From Candidatus Avelusimicrobium intestinipullorum (lineage in GTDB: Bacteria; Elusimicrobiota; Elusimicrobia; Elusimicrobiales; Elusimicrobiaceae), in the NCBI GenBank assembly GCA_944324635.1, contig CALUXC010000001.1, positions 434,001 through 498,000 of the forward strand: a DNA stretch of 64,000 nucleotides, in the 5' to 3' direction. The notes beneath the pieces are model-generated. The model saw nothing but the letters and a program-made list of their open reading frames with translations, was not told the DNA's origin and ran no database searches. Shown piece by piece: positions 43,260-51,928 of the stretch. Made by a program: the position numbers and the translations under genes. Positions within the stretch are counted from its first letter, which is position 1, and every line of letters starts with the position of its first letter.

Positions 43260-44354
43260 TTACCAACCGTTTCGTTGCGTGGTTTCTGTTACTGTGCAGA
43301 TATAAGATTGCTGTCCGCCTTTCCACTGAGGGGACTGCCCGGAACCATATTGAGGGCAAGAAAGCCCTTGGCCATTAGCCGCAACCCCGGTAAACCCCAC
43401 CAAAACAAGGTCCTTATTTCCGCTGTTACAGTAATATTTTTTATCCAAGGGGCCTGTACAAACCGTAGCATCTCCATTAGTACAATCTCTAAGTGCAAGA
43501 TTATAATTCCCAGAACCTACTATTACTATCTTCGGGTTAGATGTAAAGACTCCTTCAAAAACATCACCGTTTTTTGAACAGCCATCATTATACCCATATC
43601 CCCAACATTTTTCTGACAGGTTTGTGTTAACCAATCCGAACCGAAAGCAGAAGCCATGGAAAATGACGTGCTTTGCCATCTGGAAACCACTTCTTTCCGC
43701 CAACATACCGTGTCACTATGCGAGGTCATGGGACAGCACTCGGATTTGTGCGACTCTTTATAGCTATTATCGGAACAATCCAACTCCGGTTCCGGTTCTG
43801 GTTCTGGTTCCGTGTCAAAAGGATTTCCACACATTAAATAGGTTTCCTTTTTTTCTTTAAGTTGCACCAGCTGCCAAGACACCATTGGCGCACCGGCGGC
43901 TCCCGTAGCCGCACAGCTGGGAAAGTCATTTTTAATCCTATCCGGAAACAATTTAAGCACGTCTAACGTCATTTGTTCCGTTTCTATGCTATAACCATTA
44001 TTTAATGTCCCGATACGAAGATCCTGCGGGAAATTAAATTCCGCAATCCCGGCACCAGACCCCAGCGCCACAGAGGTGCTAATGGCGGCCGCACCCGTAT
44101 CCAAATCTAACTGGCCACGGTTTAAGTTCGCTGTCGTCACCTGTAAGGGCTTTAATCCGGCCGAGCCGCTTTCGTTACACCCCAAATTCATAGTGCAAAC
44201 ATTAGTTAACCCCACATCCATTTGTTTATTCACATTTACCTTACTGTAGGCCACATATGGAACAGGGAAATACGTCACCATTTGAATTTTATTTTCGGCA
44301 TTAGCCCATAATGGGCAAGCGAGCAGGAAAAACATAAATATATGTTTTTTTCAT
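43260..44354 (-). pseudogene. Secreted cysteine-rich protein, two frame breaks at poly(A) tracts
   Basis: A coding region of about 365 codons is split into three frames. A GAGGAG ribosome site precedes ATG at 44354, but the seven-A run right after it (44345-44351) shifts the frame; with six As it would encode a clean signal peptide (MKKHIFMFFLLACPLWANA). The long middle frame (to about 43610) leaves the reading frame again at AAAAA (43608-43612). Adding one A joins QTCQKK to the next frame, CWGYGYNDGC..., which runs to 43260. The product would have an acidic Glu-Pro repeat and many cysteines. Both breaks are in homopolymers, so sequencing error, decay, phase variation and slippage are all possible. 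Confidence 0.7.
43786..43812 (-). repeat. Short hexamer repeat encoding Glu-Pro units
   Basis: About four copies of a GGTTCC/GGTTCT-type hexamer on the plus strand encode the repeated Glu-Pro stretch of the secreted protein. Hexamer slippage would keep the frame and only change linker length. Confidence 0.75.
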
Positions 44355-44454
44355 AGAAACTCCTCTTAGATATAGAAATAACGGGGTTATTCCCTTCGTA
44401 AAAGAAATTTCTAGGAAGCCAAGCGGGGATCCCCTTGAAGAAACGTCCTGTTCT

Positions 44455-44483
44455 AGTATATGCCCGCAAAAGACAAATGTCAA
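44455..44483 (-). promoter_or_regulatory. Promoter of the frameshifted secreted protein gene
   Basis: On the minus strand a perfect TTGACA (44478-44483), 17-base spacer and TATACT (44455-44460). It gives a leader of about 95 bases with a GC-rich palindrome (GGGGATCCCC). A near-consensus promoter and ribosome site argue that this gene is still expressed. Confidence 0.8.
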
Positions 44484-44600
44484 GTCCAGGGGGCCTATAG
44501 GTTGCTATCCGTCGATACGACGAACGGCTAAAAAAGCTACTTCTCCGACGGAAAATTTTATTTTTCACCGCCCGCAAAAATACGCTTTCCCTCTGTAAAA

Positions 44601-44627
44601 TTGACAAATGGCCAAATTTGATAAAAT
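44601..44627 (+). promoter_or_regulatory. Promoter of the FtsA-like gene
   Basis: TTGACA at 44601-44606 and an extended TGATAAAAT (TAAAAT 44622-44627), spacing only 15. A TAGGA ribosome site lies between it and the ATG. Confidence 0.55.
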
Positions 44628-44645
44628 GAGTGTAGGAAAACCCTT

Positions 44646-45800
44646 ATGAGCCGCAATATTTTATCTATAGACTTCTGCGGAGAAGAAATTATCTCCGCCC
44701 TGGCCGCCTATGACGACGACACCGACACCCTGCGCATACGCCACATTTTGCGCCGTCCGTGCCGGGCGTTTTCGGCCGCTTTCGTGCGGGACATGCAGGG
44801 CGCCCAGGAAGAACTGACAAAAGTATTTGCGGAAGTGTCGGAATACGTATCGTTTAACCCGATGGTAATTGTGGGGCTGCGCGGCAACTTTTTGTCTTTC
44901 AAACATGCCATTGGCTTTAAGTCCGTAGAATCGCGAAATCACATCATCGGGGAGAAAGAAATGGAAGAAGCTTCCAAAAATTCCATTCCCACCTCTTTAA
45001 GCGAGGAGTTAGAAGTGGTGGATATCCTCCCTCAATCTTACGCCATAGACGGTAATTTTGGCATCAAAAACCCAAAAGGAATGTACGGTTCCACGCTGGA
45101 CGTAGAGAACTTCCTTTCGTTTGCCATGCGGACACACTTAAATAATTTAAGCTCAGTTTTTTCCAACTGTGAATGTAACGAATATCAAATGATGCCTTCC
45201 TCGGTGTCTATAGGGGAAACGCTTCTCTTGCCGGAAGAAAAGCAGGCGGGAGTCTTGTTGCTTGATGTGGGCGGAATAAGTTCTTCCGCTTTGTTATATC
45301 ACAAAGGAACGCTGGTGGACGGAATGGAACTTCCGTTTGGAAAAAATGTGCTGGTACAGGCCGTAGCGGACCTTATGCAGAACGATTTGGAAACCGTACA
45401 AGAAATCATGGGCGATTACGAACCGGGGTCTGACAAAATCATGGACGAACTGTTGGAAGACGCGTCCTCTCACCTAGCACAACGTTTAACGCGGGAGTTT
45501 TGCCAATCGCTGAATTTCTTAAAATATCCAGCCGGTCGTTTGGTGTTATGCGGAAGTGGGGCCAATAAAATCTTATTAAAAACGCTGAAAACGGATTTTT
45601 CCATGAAAAAGGCACGTATTGGCGTGTTTGAAAACTTAATTTCGGACTGCGCCGCCGATAATCCCGCCTATTGCGGGGCCTTGGCTCTCATTCGCCACGC
45701 GCTGGACCGCGAAAGCAAACAGCTGGGCGTAGCCAAAGCCAAAGAACCCGGTTTACTGGACGGATTGTTAGACAAGCTGGGATTAAGCGAACTCTTTTAG
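44646..45800 (+). CDS. FtsA-like actin-fold protein
   Basis: A 384-residue protein of the FtsA/PilM-like actin superfamily. The N-terminal phosphate-1-like strand ILSIDFCGEEIISAL, the SHS2-like region with VVDILPQSYAID and KNPKGMYGSTLDVE (about residues 122-152), and the phosphate-2 strand VLLLDVGGISSSALLY (about 203-218) are visible. A C-terminal LLDGLLDKLGLSELF tail is amphipathic, as in the FtsA membrane anchor. It stands alone, without ftsZ or pil genes, so whether it acts in division or in pilus machinery cannot be decided. Confidence 0.8.
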   Translation: MSRNILSIDFCGEEIISALAAYDDDTDTLRIRHILRRPCRAFSAAFVRDMQGAQEELTKVFAEVSEYVSFNPMVIVGLRGNFLSFKHAIGFKSVESRNHIIGEKEMEEASKNSIPTSLSEELEVVDILPQSYAIDGNFGIKNPKGMYGSTLDVENFLSFAMRTHLNNLSSVFSNCECNEYQMMPSSVSIGETLLLPEEKQAGVLLLDVGGISSSALLYHKGTLVDGMELPFGKNVLVQAVADLMQNDLETVQEIMGDYEPGSDKIMDELLEDASSHLAQRLTREFCQSLNFLKYPAGRLVLCGSGANKILLKTLKTDFSMKKARIGVFENLISDCAADNPAYCGALALIRHALDRESKQLGVAKAKEPGLLDGLLDKLGLSELF

Positions 45801-45807
45801 CTCACCT

Positions 45808-45840
45808 AAAAAAATCCGGTTTTGAAAACCGGATTTTTTA
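45808..45840. terminator. Bidirectional terminator
   Basis: AATCCGGTTTT-G-AAAACCGGATT flanked by As and Ts between converging genes. Confidence 0.85.
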
Positions 45841-46446
45841 ATAATCTGTTACGTCAAAGACACGCTTTTTGAAATAGAACTTTCGGTCTTCCTCTGTAAT
45901 AGGCCGCAGTACGCGGCACGGATTGCCGACGGCAATCACCCCGCCGGGGATATCTTTCGTCACCACGCTCCCCGCGCCAATAACGCTTCCGTCCCCTATG
46001 CGTATGCCAGGGTTTACAATCACACCCGCGCCCAACCATACGTCCTGCCCAATGGAAATAGGGGCACCGTACTCGTAGCCGCTTTGGCGCGAAAGCGGGT
46101 GCACCGGGTGCCCTGCCGCCGCCAAACAAACATTCGGCCCCAGCAGTGAACGGGCACCGATAGTAACGGGGCAGACGTCCAAAATGACGCAATTGTAATT
46201 GATAAACACGCCGTCGCCAATTTCAATATGTTTACCGTAATCACAATGGAAAGGAGGCAGCACCGTTACGTTGCGGCCGCACTTGCCCAAAATAGCGGTT
46301 AAAAGCGACTGCCGTTTTTCCGTTTCGTCCGGTCGGGAAAAATTATACTCGTAAATTTTGCGTTTATTTTCCAGTTGGTCCTGGGGCAAGGTTCCTTCAT
46401 TTGCACGGTAAGGAAGGCCTGCCAGCATGCGTTCTTTCGGGTTCAT
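45838..46446 (-). CDS. Sugar O-acetyltransferase (hexapeptide repeat)
   Basis: A 202-residue acetyl-CoA dependent O-acetyltransferase of the maltose/galactoside acetyltransferase (LacA/Maa) group. The N-terminal MNPKERMLAGLPYRAN helix pair and left-handed beta-helix hexapeptide repeats (ISIGQDVWLGAGVIVNPGI, IGDGSVIGAGSVVTKDIPGG, IAVGNPCRVLRPI) are family marks. The frame opens eight codons earlier, but the ATG at 46446 fits both the N-terminal domain and the leaderless promoter. The substrate could be a sugar or a thiol-sugar. Confidence 0.92.
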   Translation of the reverse strand: MNPKERMLAGLPYRANEGTLPQDQLENKRKIYEYNFSRPDETEKRQSLLTAILGKCGRNVTVLPPFHCDYGKHIEIGDGVFINYNCVILDVCPVTIGARSLLGPNVCLAAAGHPVHPLSRQSGYEYGAPISIGQDVWLGAGVIVNPGIRIGDGSVIGAGSVVTKDIPGGVIAVGNPCRVLRPITEEDRKFYFKKRVFDVTDY

Positions 46447-46453
46447 ATCATTT

Positions 46454-46459
46454 ATCATA
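46454..46459 (-). promoter_or_regulatory. Extended -10 box of the acetyltransferase, leaderless arrangement
   Basis: On the minus strand TGCTATGAT ends seven bases before the ATG at 46446. Confidence 0.55.
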
Positions 46460-46562
46460 GCAAAAAACATTTTCCCTCACACCAAGCTTTGAAACGCTTC
46501 AAACCTATTTCCTTAAGAGTTCTGCCATGCCTTTTATTTTACGGGCCATGGCACACAAGCAC

Positions 46563-46592
46563 AAAAAAAGGGCCGCGATTTCGCGGCCCTGT
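46563..46592 (-). terminator. Intrinsic terminator of typA
   Basis: GGGCCGCGA and TCGCGGCCC with a two-base loop; on the minus strand followed by seven Ts. Confidence 0.88.
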
Positions 46593-46611
46593 CAAAAAAT
46601 ACAACCGGTGT

Positions 46612-48459
46612 TTAGGCTTCTTCTTCCTCGGCCATTTCGGCGGCACGTTCCGTGCGTTTTCTTAACAAGTGAGAAAGAATTTTCTTGCGCAGGCGCAAAG
46701 AAGTGGGCGTAATTTCCACCAGTTCGTCCGGCGCGATGTATTCCACGGCCTGTTCCAAGCTCATCACGCGCGGCGGGGTCAGCACGTAGGATTCGTCGCT
46801 GGCTTTGCTGCGCATGTTGCTTAAGTGTTTGGCTTTGCACGGGTTGACTACCAAATCGTTAGAGCGGGAATTCTGCCCCACGATTTCCCCCGCGTACACT
46901 TTTACGCCAGGTCCCAAAAAGAGTTCGCCGTTGTTTTCCAACGCAAACAGCGCATACGGAGTGGTTTCGCCGTCTTCCTTGGCAATCAGCACGCCGTTGC
47001 GGCGCAGGTCGGGCAAGTTCACCTTGGGATAGTAGCCTTTGAAGCTGTGGTGCATAATACCCGTACCGCGGGTGTTGGTTAAGAATTCGTTCTTAAATCC
47101 GATAAGCGCGCGGGAAGCAATCAAATATTCCAGGCGCAGGCGGTCTTCGCCTTCGGAAACCATATTTTCCAGCTTAGCCGCACGAGTGCCCAACATGGTA
47201 AATACGGCCCCTTGGAATTCGGACTTGATATCCAAAATCAAGTATTCCATAGGTTCCAAGAGCTGTCCGTTTTCTTCTTTGTAAATCACTTCGGGGGAAG
47301 AAACGGCCAATTCAAAACCTTCGCGGCGCATGTTTTCAATCAAAATGGTCAAATGCAGTTCACCGCGGCCATACACCTTAAATTTGCCTTCGCCTTCCAG
47401 CTGTTCCACCCGCAGGCCCACGTTGGTTTGGGCTTCTTTTTCCAGGCGGTTTTTTAAGTGGCGGCTGGTGACAAATTTGCCTTCTTTACCGGAGAAGGGG
47501 CTGTCGTTGACCATAAAATCCATAGACATGGTCGGCGCGTCAATAGCCAAAGGCGGCAGCGGTTTTAATGCGTCCGGGCGGCAAATCGTATCGCCCACAT
47601 CCACCCCTTCCAAACCGGCGATGGAAACAATGTCCCCCGCGGTGGCTTCTTCCACTTCCACTTTGCCGAGCCCCAAGAAGCGTTCAATCTTGGCGGCTTT
47701 GGCATTGGTGGTGGTGCCGTCCGGGTGGATAAGGGTGACTTGCTGGCCTTTCTTAATATTTCCGGCCAAAATACGACCGATACCTACATGGCCCAAGAAA
47801 TTGTTGTAATCCAGCATGGTCACCTGCATTTGCAGGGGAGCGTCGGGCATGGCTTCGGGAGCCGGCACATGAGCAAGAATCGTGTCCAAAATAGGGGCAA
47901 TATCTTTGCCTTTTTCTTCCATTTTAAGGCTCGCCCAGCCGGCGCGGCCGGAAGCGTAGATAATCGGGAAGTCCAACTGTTCGTCCGTAGCGCCCAACTC
48001 CATAAAGAGGTTGAACACTTCGTCCACCACTTCGCTGGGGCGTACGTGATCGCGGTCCATTTTGTTGATTACCACAATCGGGCGCAGGCCCAAAGCCAAC
48101 GCTTTTCTTAATACAAAGCGGGTTTGGGGCATGGGGCCTTCCACGGCGTCCACCATCAAGATAGCGCCGTCCACCATGCGCAGCACGCGTTCCACTTCAC
48201 TGCCGAAATCGGCGTGGCCGGGCGTGTCTACGATATTAATGGTGTGGCCTTTGTATCCGATAGAAGTACATTTGGCCAAAATGGTGATGCCTCTTTCTCT
48301 TTCCAGCGGGTTGGAGTCTAAAACGGTGTCTTGAGCTTGATCTTCTTTTACTTTGAATTCCCCGGCAAATTTGAGAAGGGAATCCACAATGGTGGTTTTG
48401 CCATGGTCTACGTGGGCGATAATAGCCACGTTGCGCACGTCTTCGCGGGTATTGTTCAT
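46612..48459 (-). CDS. typA: Ribosome-associated GTPase TypA/BipA
   Basis: Translation-factor GTPase that assists ribosome assembly and stress adaptation. The G domain has [10 protein letters not shown] (about residues 14-23), ERERGITI (about 53-60), DTPGHADFG (about 78-86) and [11 protein letters not shown] (about 132-142). Domains II, III and V and the unique C-terminal domain follow to residue 615, with [14 protein letters not shown] near 460. The length is normal. Confidence 0.97.
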   Translation of the reverse strand: MNNTREDVRNVAIIAHVDHGKTTIVDSLLKFAGEFKVKEDQAQDTVLDSNPLERERGITILAKCTSIGYKGHTINIVDTPGHADFGSEVERVLRMVDGAILMVDAVEGPMPQTRFVLRKALALGLRPIVVINKMDRDHVRPSEVVDEVFNLFMELGATDEQLDFPIIYASGRAGWASLKMEEKGKDIAPILDTILAHVPAPEAMPDAPLQMQVTMLDYNNFLGHVGIGRILAGNIKKGQQVTLIHPDGTTTNAKAAKIERFLGLGKVEVEEATAGDIVSIAGLEGVDVGDTICRPDALKPLPPLAIDAPTMSMDFMVNDSPFSGKEGKFVTSRHLKNRLEKEAQTNVGLRVEQLEGEGKFKVYGRGELHLTILIENMRREGFELAVSSPEVIYKEENGQLLEPMEYLILDIKSEFQGAVFTMLGTRAAKLENMVSEGEDRLRLEYLIASRALIGFKNEFLTNTRGTGIMHHSFKGYYPKVNLPDLRRNGVLIAKEDGETTPYALFALENNGELFLGPGVKVYAGEIVGQNSRSNDLVVNPCKAKHLSNMRSKASDESYVLTPPRVMSLEQAVEYIAPDELVEITPTSLRLRKKILSHLLRKRTERAAEMAEEEEA

Positions 48460-48492
48460 ATATTTAAGTCAGTTTCCTAATTAATTTCCACA

Positions 48493-48525
48493 AAAATACC
48501 CCTCAAACCGACTGCGGGGTATTTT
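48493..48525 (-). promoter_or_regulatory. Leader hairpin upstream of typA
   Basis: AAAATACCCC and GGGGTATTTT form a 10-bp stem with a 13-base loop about 35 bases upstream of typA. On the minus strand the second arm ends in TATTTTTG, so it could be a weak terminator or attenuator. A smaller stem AAAGGC-AAAC-GCCTTT lies next to it. Confidence 0.4.
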
Positions 48526-48658
48526 ATAAAAGGCAAACGCCTTTGATTAAATTACTTTTGCAGATATATATATTTTAGTATTTTTTGCTTCCTTCTGCTT
48601 GTAAATTGGGCCTAATGGCGCCTGGGCCAAAAGACCCTGGCAAGCCCCGACGAAGGTT

Positions 48659-48667
48659 TGTTACAAT
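48659..48667 (+). promoter_or_regulatory. Extended -10 box, leaderless arrangement
   Basis: TGTTACAAT ends seven bases before the ATG at 48675. Confidence 0.6.
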
Positions 48668-48674
48668 AAGCGAT

Positions 48675-49403
48675 ATGAAAAAACTATGGGTTTTGTGTGT
48701 ACTTTTGGCGTGTACCGTTTCTTCCGCCCATGCCGCCCTCAATACGGACGGGCTGCTCAGGCGGATTTGGCGCGCCTATCAGCAAACCCCGTTTCAGCTG
48801 GCTCGCCGCGCACAATACCAGTGGACCAAATTTCTCACCCGTCAGGAACCTACCGAGCACTTGGTTTTGGTAAGCCAAAATTTGGCCCGCCATATTTTGG
48901 ACCAATTAAAACAAAAACGCAAACTGGAAAAACTGGTGCCCGTTGGCAGCAAAACGGCCTATCTATTGCGTCTGGCGCGCAATTTGGAGCCGCTTCCCAA
49001 AGACATGAGCCTGGAAGAAAAAGTGGCCCTTATGCACCAGGCCGAAGAAGCCGAAAAACAGGTTCAAACCCTCTTGCTGAGCCGTTATCACCGTCTGCAA
49101 AACTGCTTGAATAATCACCCGCAGTTAAAAACCTTTGCGCTTAACCCGCAAGCCTCCATTTTCTTCGCGTCCGAGCGCTTCTTTGCTCCTAACGGTACGC
49201 AAACGGCCTATCAAACGGCGGAACAACTCTTCTGCTATCCGGACAAATTCCAAAGGTCCTTTTCCCAACGCAAAGCCACCGGGGAACTGACCGACTATTC
49301 CTTTTCCCTGCGTATTCCCGCCGCCAGAAACCCGGGCCGCCAACTGGAATTTTTCTTTTCCGAAGAACAACACCTGGTATATTTTCAAATAATCAAAAAA
49401 TAA
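48675..49403 (+). CDS. Unknown exported protein
   Basis: A 242-residue protein with a signal peptide ending near AHA (residue 20). The mature part is basic and helix-rich to about residue 150 (TRQEPTEHLVLVSQNLARHILDQL), then has beta-like segments with conserved-looking aromatics near the C-terminus (LEFFFSEEQHLVYFQI). Not recognised; likely periplasmic. The start at 48675 is preferred to an upstream in-frame ATG because it gives a proper signal peptide and fits the -10 box. Confidence 0.75.
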   Translation: MKKLWVLCVLLACTVSSAHAALNTDGLLRRIWRAYQQTPFQLARRAQYQWTKFLTRQEPTEHLVLVSQNLARHILDQLKQKRKLEKLVPVGSKTAYLLRLARNLEPLPKDMSLEEKVALMHQAEEAEKQVQTLLLSRYHRLQNCLNNHPQLKTFALNPQASIFFASERFFAPNGTQTAYQTAEQLFCYPDKFQRSFSQRKATGELTDYSFSLRIPAARNPGRQLEFFFSEEQHLVYFQIIKK

Positions 49404-49435
49404 ATTCCCCCACGCCCGCCAGGGCGTAAAATTAT

Positions 49436-49441
49436 TATAAT
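49436..49441 (+). promoter_or_regulatory. -10 box, leaderless arrangement
   Basis: A perfect TATAAT ends six bases before the ATG at 49448. Confidence 0.6.
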
Positions 49442-49447
49442 AGCCTT

Positions 49448-50074
49448 ATGGAAAGATTGCTTCAAATGCTGGGCATATTGGCGGTGTTATATGCCATGTA
49501 TGCCCTAAGCTTAAAAAAATGGGATTACGCCACCGAAGCCAAACGGCAAGAGCGCCGCACCCTGCTGAAAACGAAAGGGGTTTCCAACACTTTTTACTTT
49601 ATTCATGCGGGCACGCTTTTTTTGCTCAATGTGTTTAGCGGCGGGTTGTTCACGTTTTACTGGCTCTACCGCCAATGGACGGCCGTTCCGCACGGGTTTA
49701 GGCGCCTAAATGCCCAGCCGCTTCCACACGGAGCGTTCTTGCGTACCGTGGGCGGGTTTATTACGTTTTTTGAATTAAATGCCATCATCTGCCGCACCTG
49801 CGAATATATGCGCCACAAACCGCCGCTTCCGCCCTGGGCATGGGGCACGATGTGGCTGGGAGGCCTAATTGGCGCCATTGCGGCCCCCGGTTGGACGGAA
49901 AAGCTGATAGGGTATGCTTTGTTCTGTGCGGCCCCGGCGGTACTGCAAAAACGCTTAAACGCCTTGCCCGCGGAAAAAATTCTCCCCACGCCCAAACCCA
50001 AAGAATGTTTTGCCGCCGCCGCGGCGTTAGGCTGTGCGCTGGGGATGATCGCATTATTTCGCATTCTTTTATAA
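49448..50074 (+). CDS. Unknown multi-helix membrane protein
   Basis: A 208-residue inner-membrane protein with about five or six hydrophobic segments. The part FSGGLFTFYWLYRQW (about residues 59-73) resembles the short aromatic loop found in DUF4234-type proteins, but the match is weak and I do not assign the family. The protein has several cysteines near the centre (IICRTCEYM). It is monocistronic, ended by a bidirectional terminator. Confidence 0.7.
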   Translation: MERLLQMLGILAVLYAMYALSLKKWDYATEAKRQERRTLLKTKGVSNTFYFIHAGTLFLLNVFSGGLFTFYWLYRQWTAVPHGFRRLNAQPLPHGAFLRTVGGFITFFELNAIICRTCEYMRHKPPLPPWAWGTMWLGGLIGAIAAPGWTEKLIGYALFCAAPAVLQKRLNALPAEKILPTPKPKECFAAAAALGCALGMIALFRILL

Positions 50075-50091
50075 CTGTTTGATGCGCAATA

Positions 50092-50126
50092 AAAACGGGA
50101 CGAATACCCTTCGTCCCGTTTTTTGT
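50092..50126. terminator. Bidirectional terminator
   Basis: AAAACGGGACGAA and TTCGTCCCGTTTT form a 13-bp stem between converging genes, with T runs on both strands. Confidence 0.9.
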
Positions 50127-50140
50127 TTTTAATCGGCTAA

Positions 50141-50695
50141 TTAATTGGCCTTTTTCGTTAAATTATGTTTGACGGTCCGCTTGACGGCTTCTGCCGCCTT
50201 GCGCTGCATATTAAACGCCTGCGCTTTGGCTACGGCGGCCTTTAATTGGTCGTTATCCATGGCCAGCATGTTCTGCACCGTTTGAAACATACCGTTTATG
50301 CCGGCCATTTCCGCCGGGGCCTGGGCCAACGCTTGCTTGAGGGATTTATCCTCCACGCGCTGCATCAGGCTCATCTGTTCGTGGTATTTCACGGCCGCCG
50401 CCAACAGCACCGCCAGCTTGCGTTCGCGCGGATACTGCTGATAAACCAGCACCGTAGTGCCCACGGTGTGCGCATCTTCGTTTTGGGCGGAAAGCAATAA
50501 CGCCAAACTCAAATCCTTTCCGCCGGCTTCGTCCGTGCGCGCTCTTAGCAAATCCAACTTGGCGGGCATTTCATGGCGAAGCTTTTCAAACGGGGACTGC
50601 TCTGCCGAAGCCGGCACAGACACCATACACATAAGCGCCCCCGCCGCCACCACTAGAGCCATCGCCCAGCCATATCTTCCAAATAGTTTTTTCAT
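50141..50695 (-). CDS. Unknown exported protein
   Basis: A 184-residue protein with a signal peptide ending at PASA-E (about residue 31). The rest is helical with many Ala, Lys, Leu and Gln (KLDLLRARTDEAGG, LKAAVAKAQAFNMQRKAAE) and has a basic end. Not recognised. A GGAGG-type ribosome site precedes the ATG. Confidence 0.72.
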   Translation of the reverse strand: MKKLFGRYGWAMALVVAAGALMCMVSVPASAEQSPFEKLRHEMPAKLDLLRARTDEAGGKDLSLALLLSAQNEDAHTVGTTVLVYQQYPRERKLAVLLAAAVKYHEQMSLMQRVEDKSLKQALAQAPAEMAGINGMFQTVQNMLAMDNDQLKAAVAKAQAFNMQRKAAEAVKRTVKHNLTKKAN

Positions 50696-50867
50696 AACCC
50701 CACCTCCAACCCGTCTCTACTCTAAGTGTACTGGGAAAGCGGTTTTTTTCAAGCGGTTAAACAAGCACAAAAATGCTTATTTTTTAATCATTTTCCTTTT
50801 ATTAGCGAGGAGATTTGTTTGAGGTGAGGTTCTTTTCCATTTTTCCCTTTCTTTTCGCTAGGGGCAT

Positions 50868-50899
50868 AAAAAAAGCCGCCCCGTAAGGAGCGGCTTTTT
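50868..50899 (-). terminator. Intrinsic terminator of the GGGtGRT gene
   Basis: AAAAAGCCGC and GCGGCTTTTT form a stem around CCCGTAAGGA; on the minus strand a T run follows. Confidence 0.82.
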
Positions 50900-50914
50900 C
50901 AATCAAAACAACCG

Positions 50915-51916
50915 TTATTTGGCTTCAGCCACGGCCACCGCAACGGCTACCGTCGCGCCGACCATCGGGTTGTTGCCCATACCGATAAGGCCCATCATTT
51001 CCACGTGCGCAGGCACGGAGGAAGAACCGGCAAACTGCGCATCGCTGTGCATGCGGCCCATGGTGTCGGTCATACCGTAAGAGGCAGGGCCGGCGGCCAT
51101 GTTGTCCGGGTGCAGGGTGCGGCCGGTGCCGCCGCCGGAAGCCACGGAGAAGTATTTCTTGCCGTTTTCGGTCGCCCATTTCTTATAGGTACCGGCTACC
51201 GGGTGCTGGAAGCGGGTCGGGTTGGTGGAGTTACCGGTGATGGACACGTCCACCCCTTCGTGGCGCATAATGGCTACGCCTTCGTTTACGTCGTCGGCAC
51301 CGTAGCATTTCACTTTGGCGCGGTCGCCGTCGGAGAAGGCTTTTTCGCTCACGATTTTGAGTTCGCCCGTTTTATAGTTGTATTCCGTTTCCACGGAGGT
51401 GAAACCGTTGATGCGGGAAATAATGTAAGCGGCGTCTTTTCCTAAGCCGTTCAAAATAACGCGAAGGGGTTCTTTGCGCACTTTGTTGGCGGTGCGGGCA
51501 ATACCGATGGCCCCTTCGGCCGCGGCAAAGCTTTCGTGACCGGCCAAGAAGCAGAAGCATTTGGTGTTTTCGGACAAGAGCATCGCGCCCAAGTTACCGT
51601 GACCCAAACCTACGGCACGCTGATCGGCTACGGAGCCGGGAATGCAGAAGCTCTGCAAGCCCACGCCGATTTTTTCGGCCGCTTCGGCAGCGGTTTTTAC
51701 GCCGGATTTGATGGCGATGGCCGCGCCCACGGTGTAGGCCCAAACGGCGTTGTCAAAAGCGATGGGCTGAATGCCGCGGACGATTTTTTCCACGTCAATG
51801 CCTTTTTTGGTGCAAATTTCTTTGGCTTCTTCCAAAGAGGCGATGCCGTTTTCTTTCAAAACGGAGTTGATTTTATCAATTCTTCTTTCGTATCCTTCAA
51901 ACGTAATCATATTCAT
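50915..51916 (-). CDS. GGGtGRT family protein
   Basis: A 333-residue member of the family named after its SGGGTGRTLHPDN motif (about residues 269-281), with the nearby GPASYGMTDTMGRMHSDA and HVEMMGLIGMGNNP blocks also conserved. The protein has no membrane helices and a Gly-rich C-terminus. No function has been established for the family to my knowledge. It lies 12 bases after a NifU-like scaffold gene, a pairing I know as typical of anaerobes, so a role in iron-sulfur or redox metabolism is inferred. A CAGGAG ribosome site fixes the start. Confidence 0.88.
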   Translation of the reverse strand: MNMITFEGYERRIDKINSVLKENGIASLEEAKEICTKKGIDVEKIVRGIQPIAFDNAVWAYTVGAAIAIKSGVKTAAEAAEKIGVGLQSFCIPGSVADQRAVGLGHGNLGAMLLSENTKCFCFLAGHESFAAAEGAIGIARTANKVRKEPLRVILNGLGKDAAYIISRINGFTSVETEYNYKTGELKIVSEKAFSDGDRAKVKCYGADDVNEGVAIMRHEGVDVSITGNSTNPTRFQHPVAGTYKKWATENGKKYFSVASGGGTGRTLHPDNMAAGPASYGMTDTMGRMHSDAQFAGSSSVPAHVEMMGLIGMGNNPMVGATVAVAVAVAEAK

Positions 51917-51928
51917 TATCTCCTGGGC

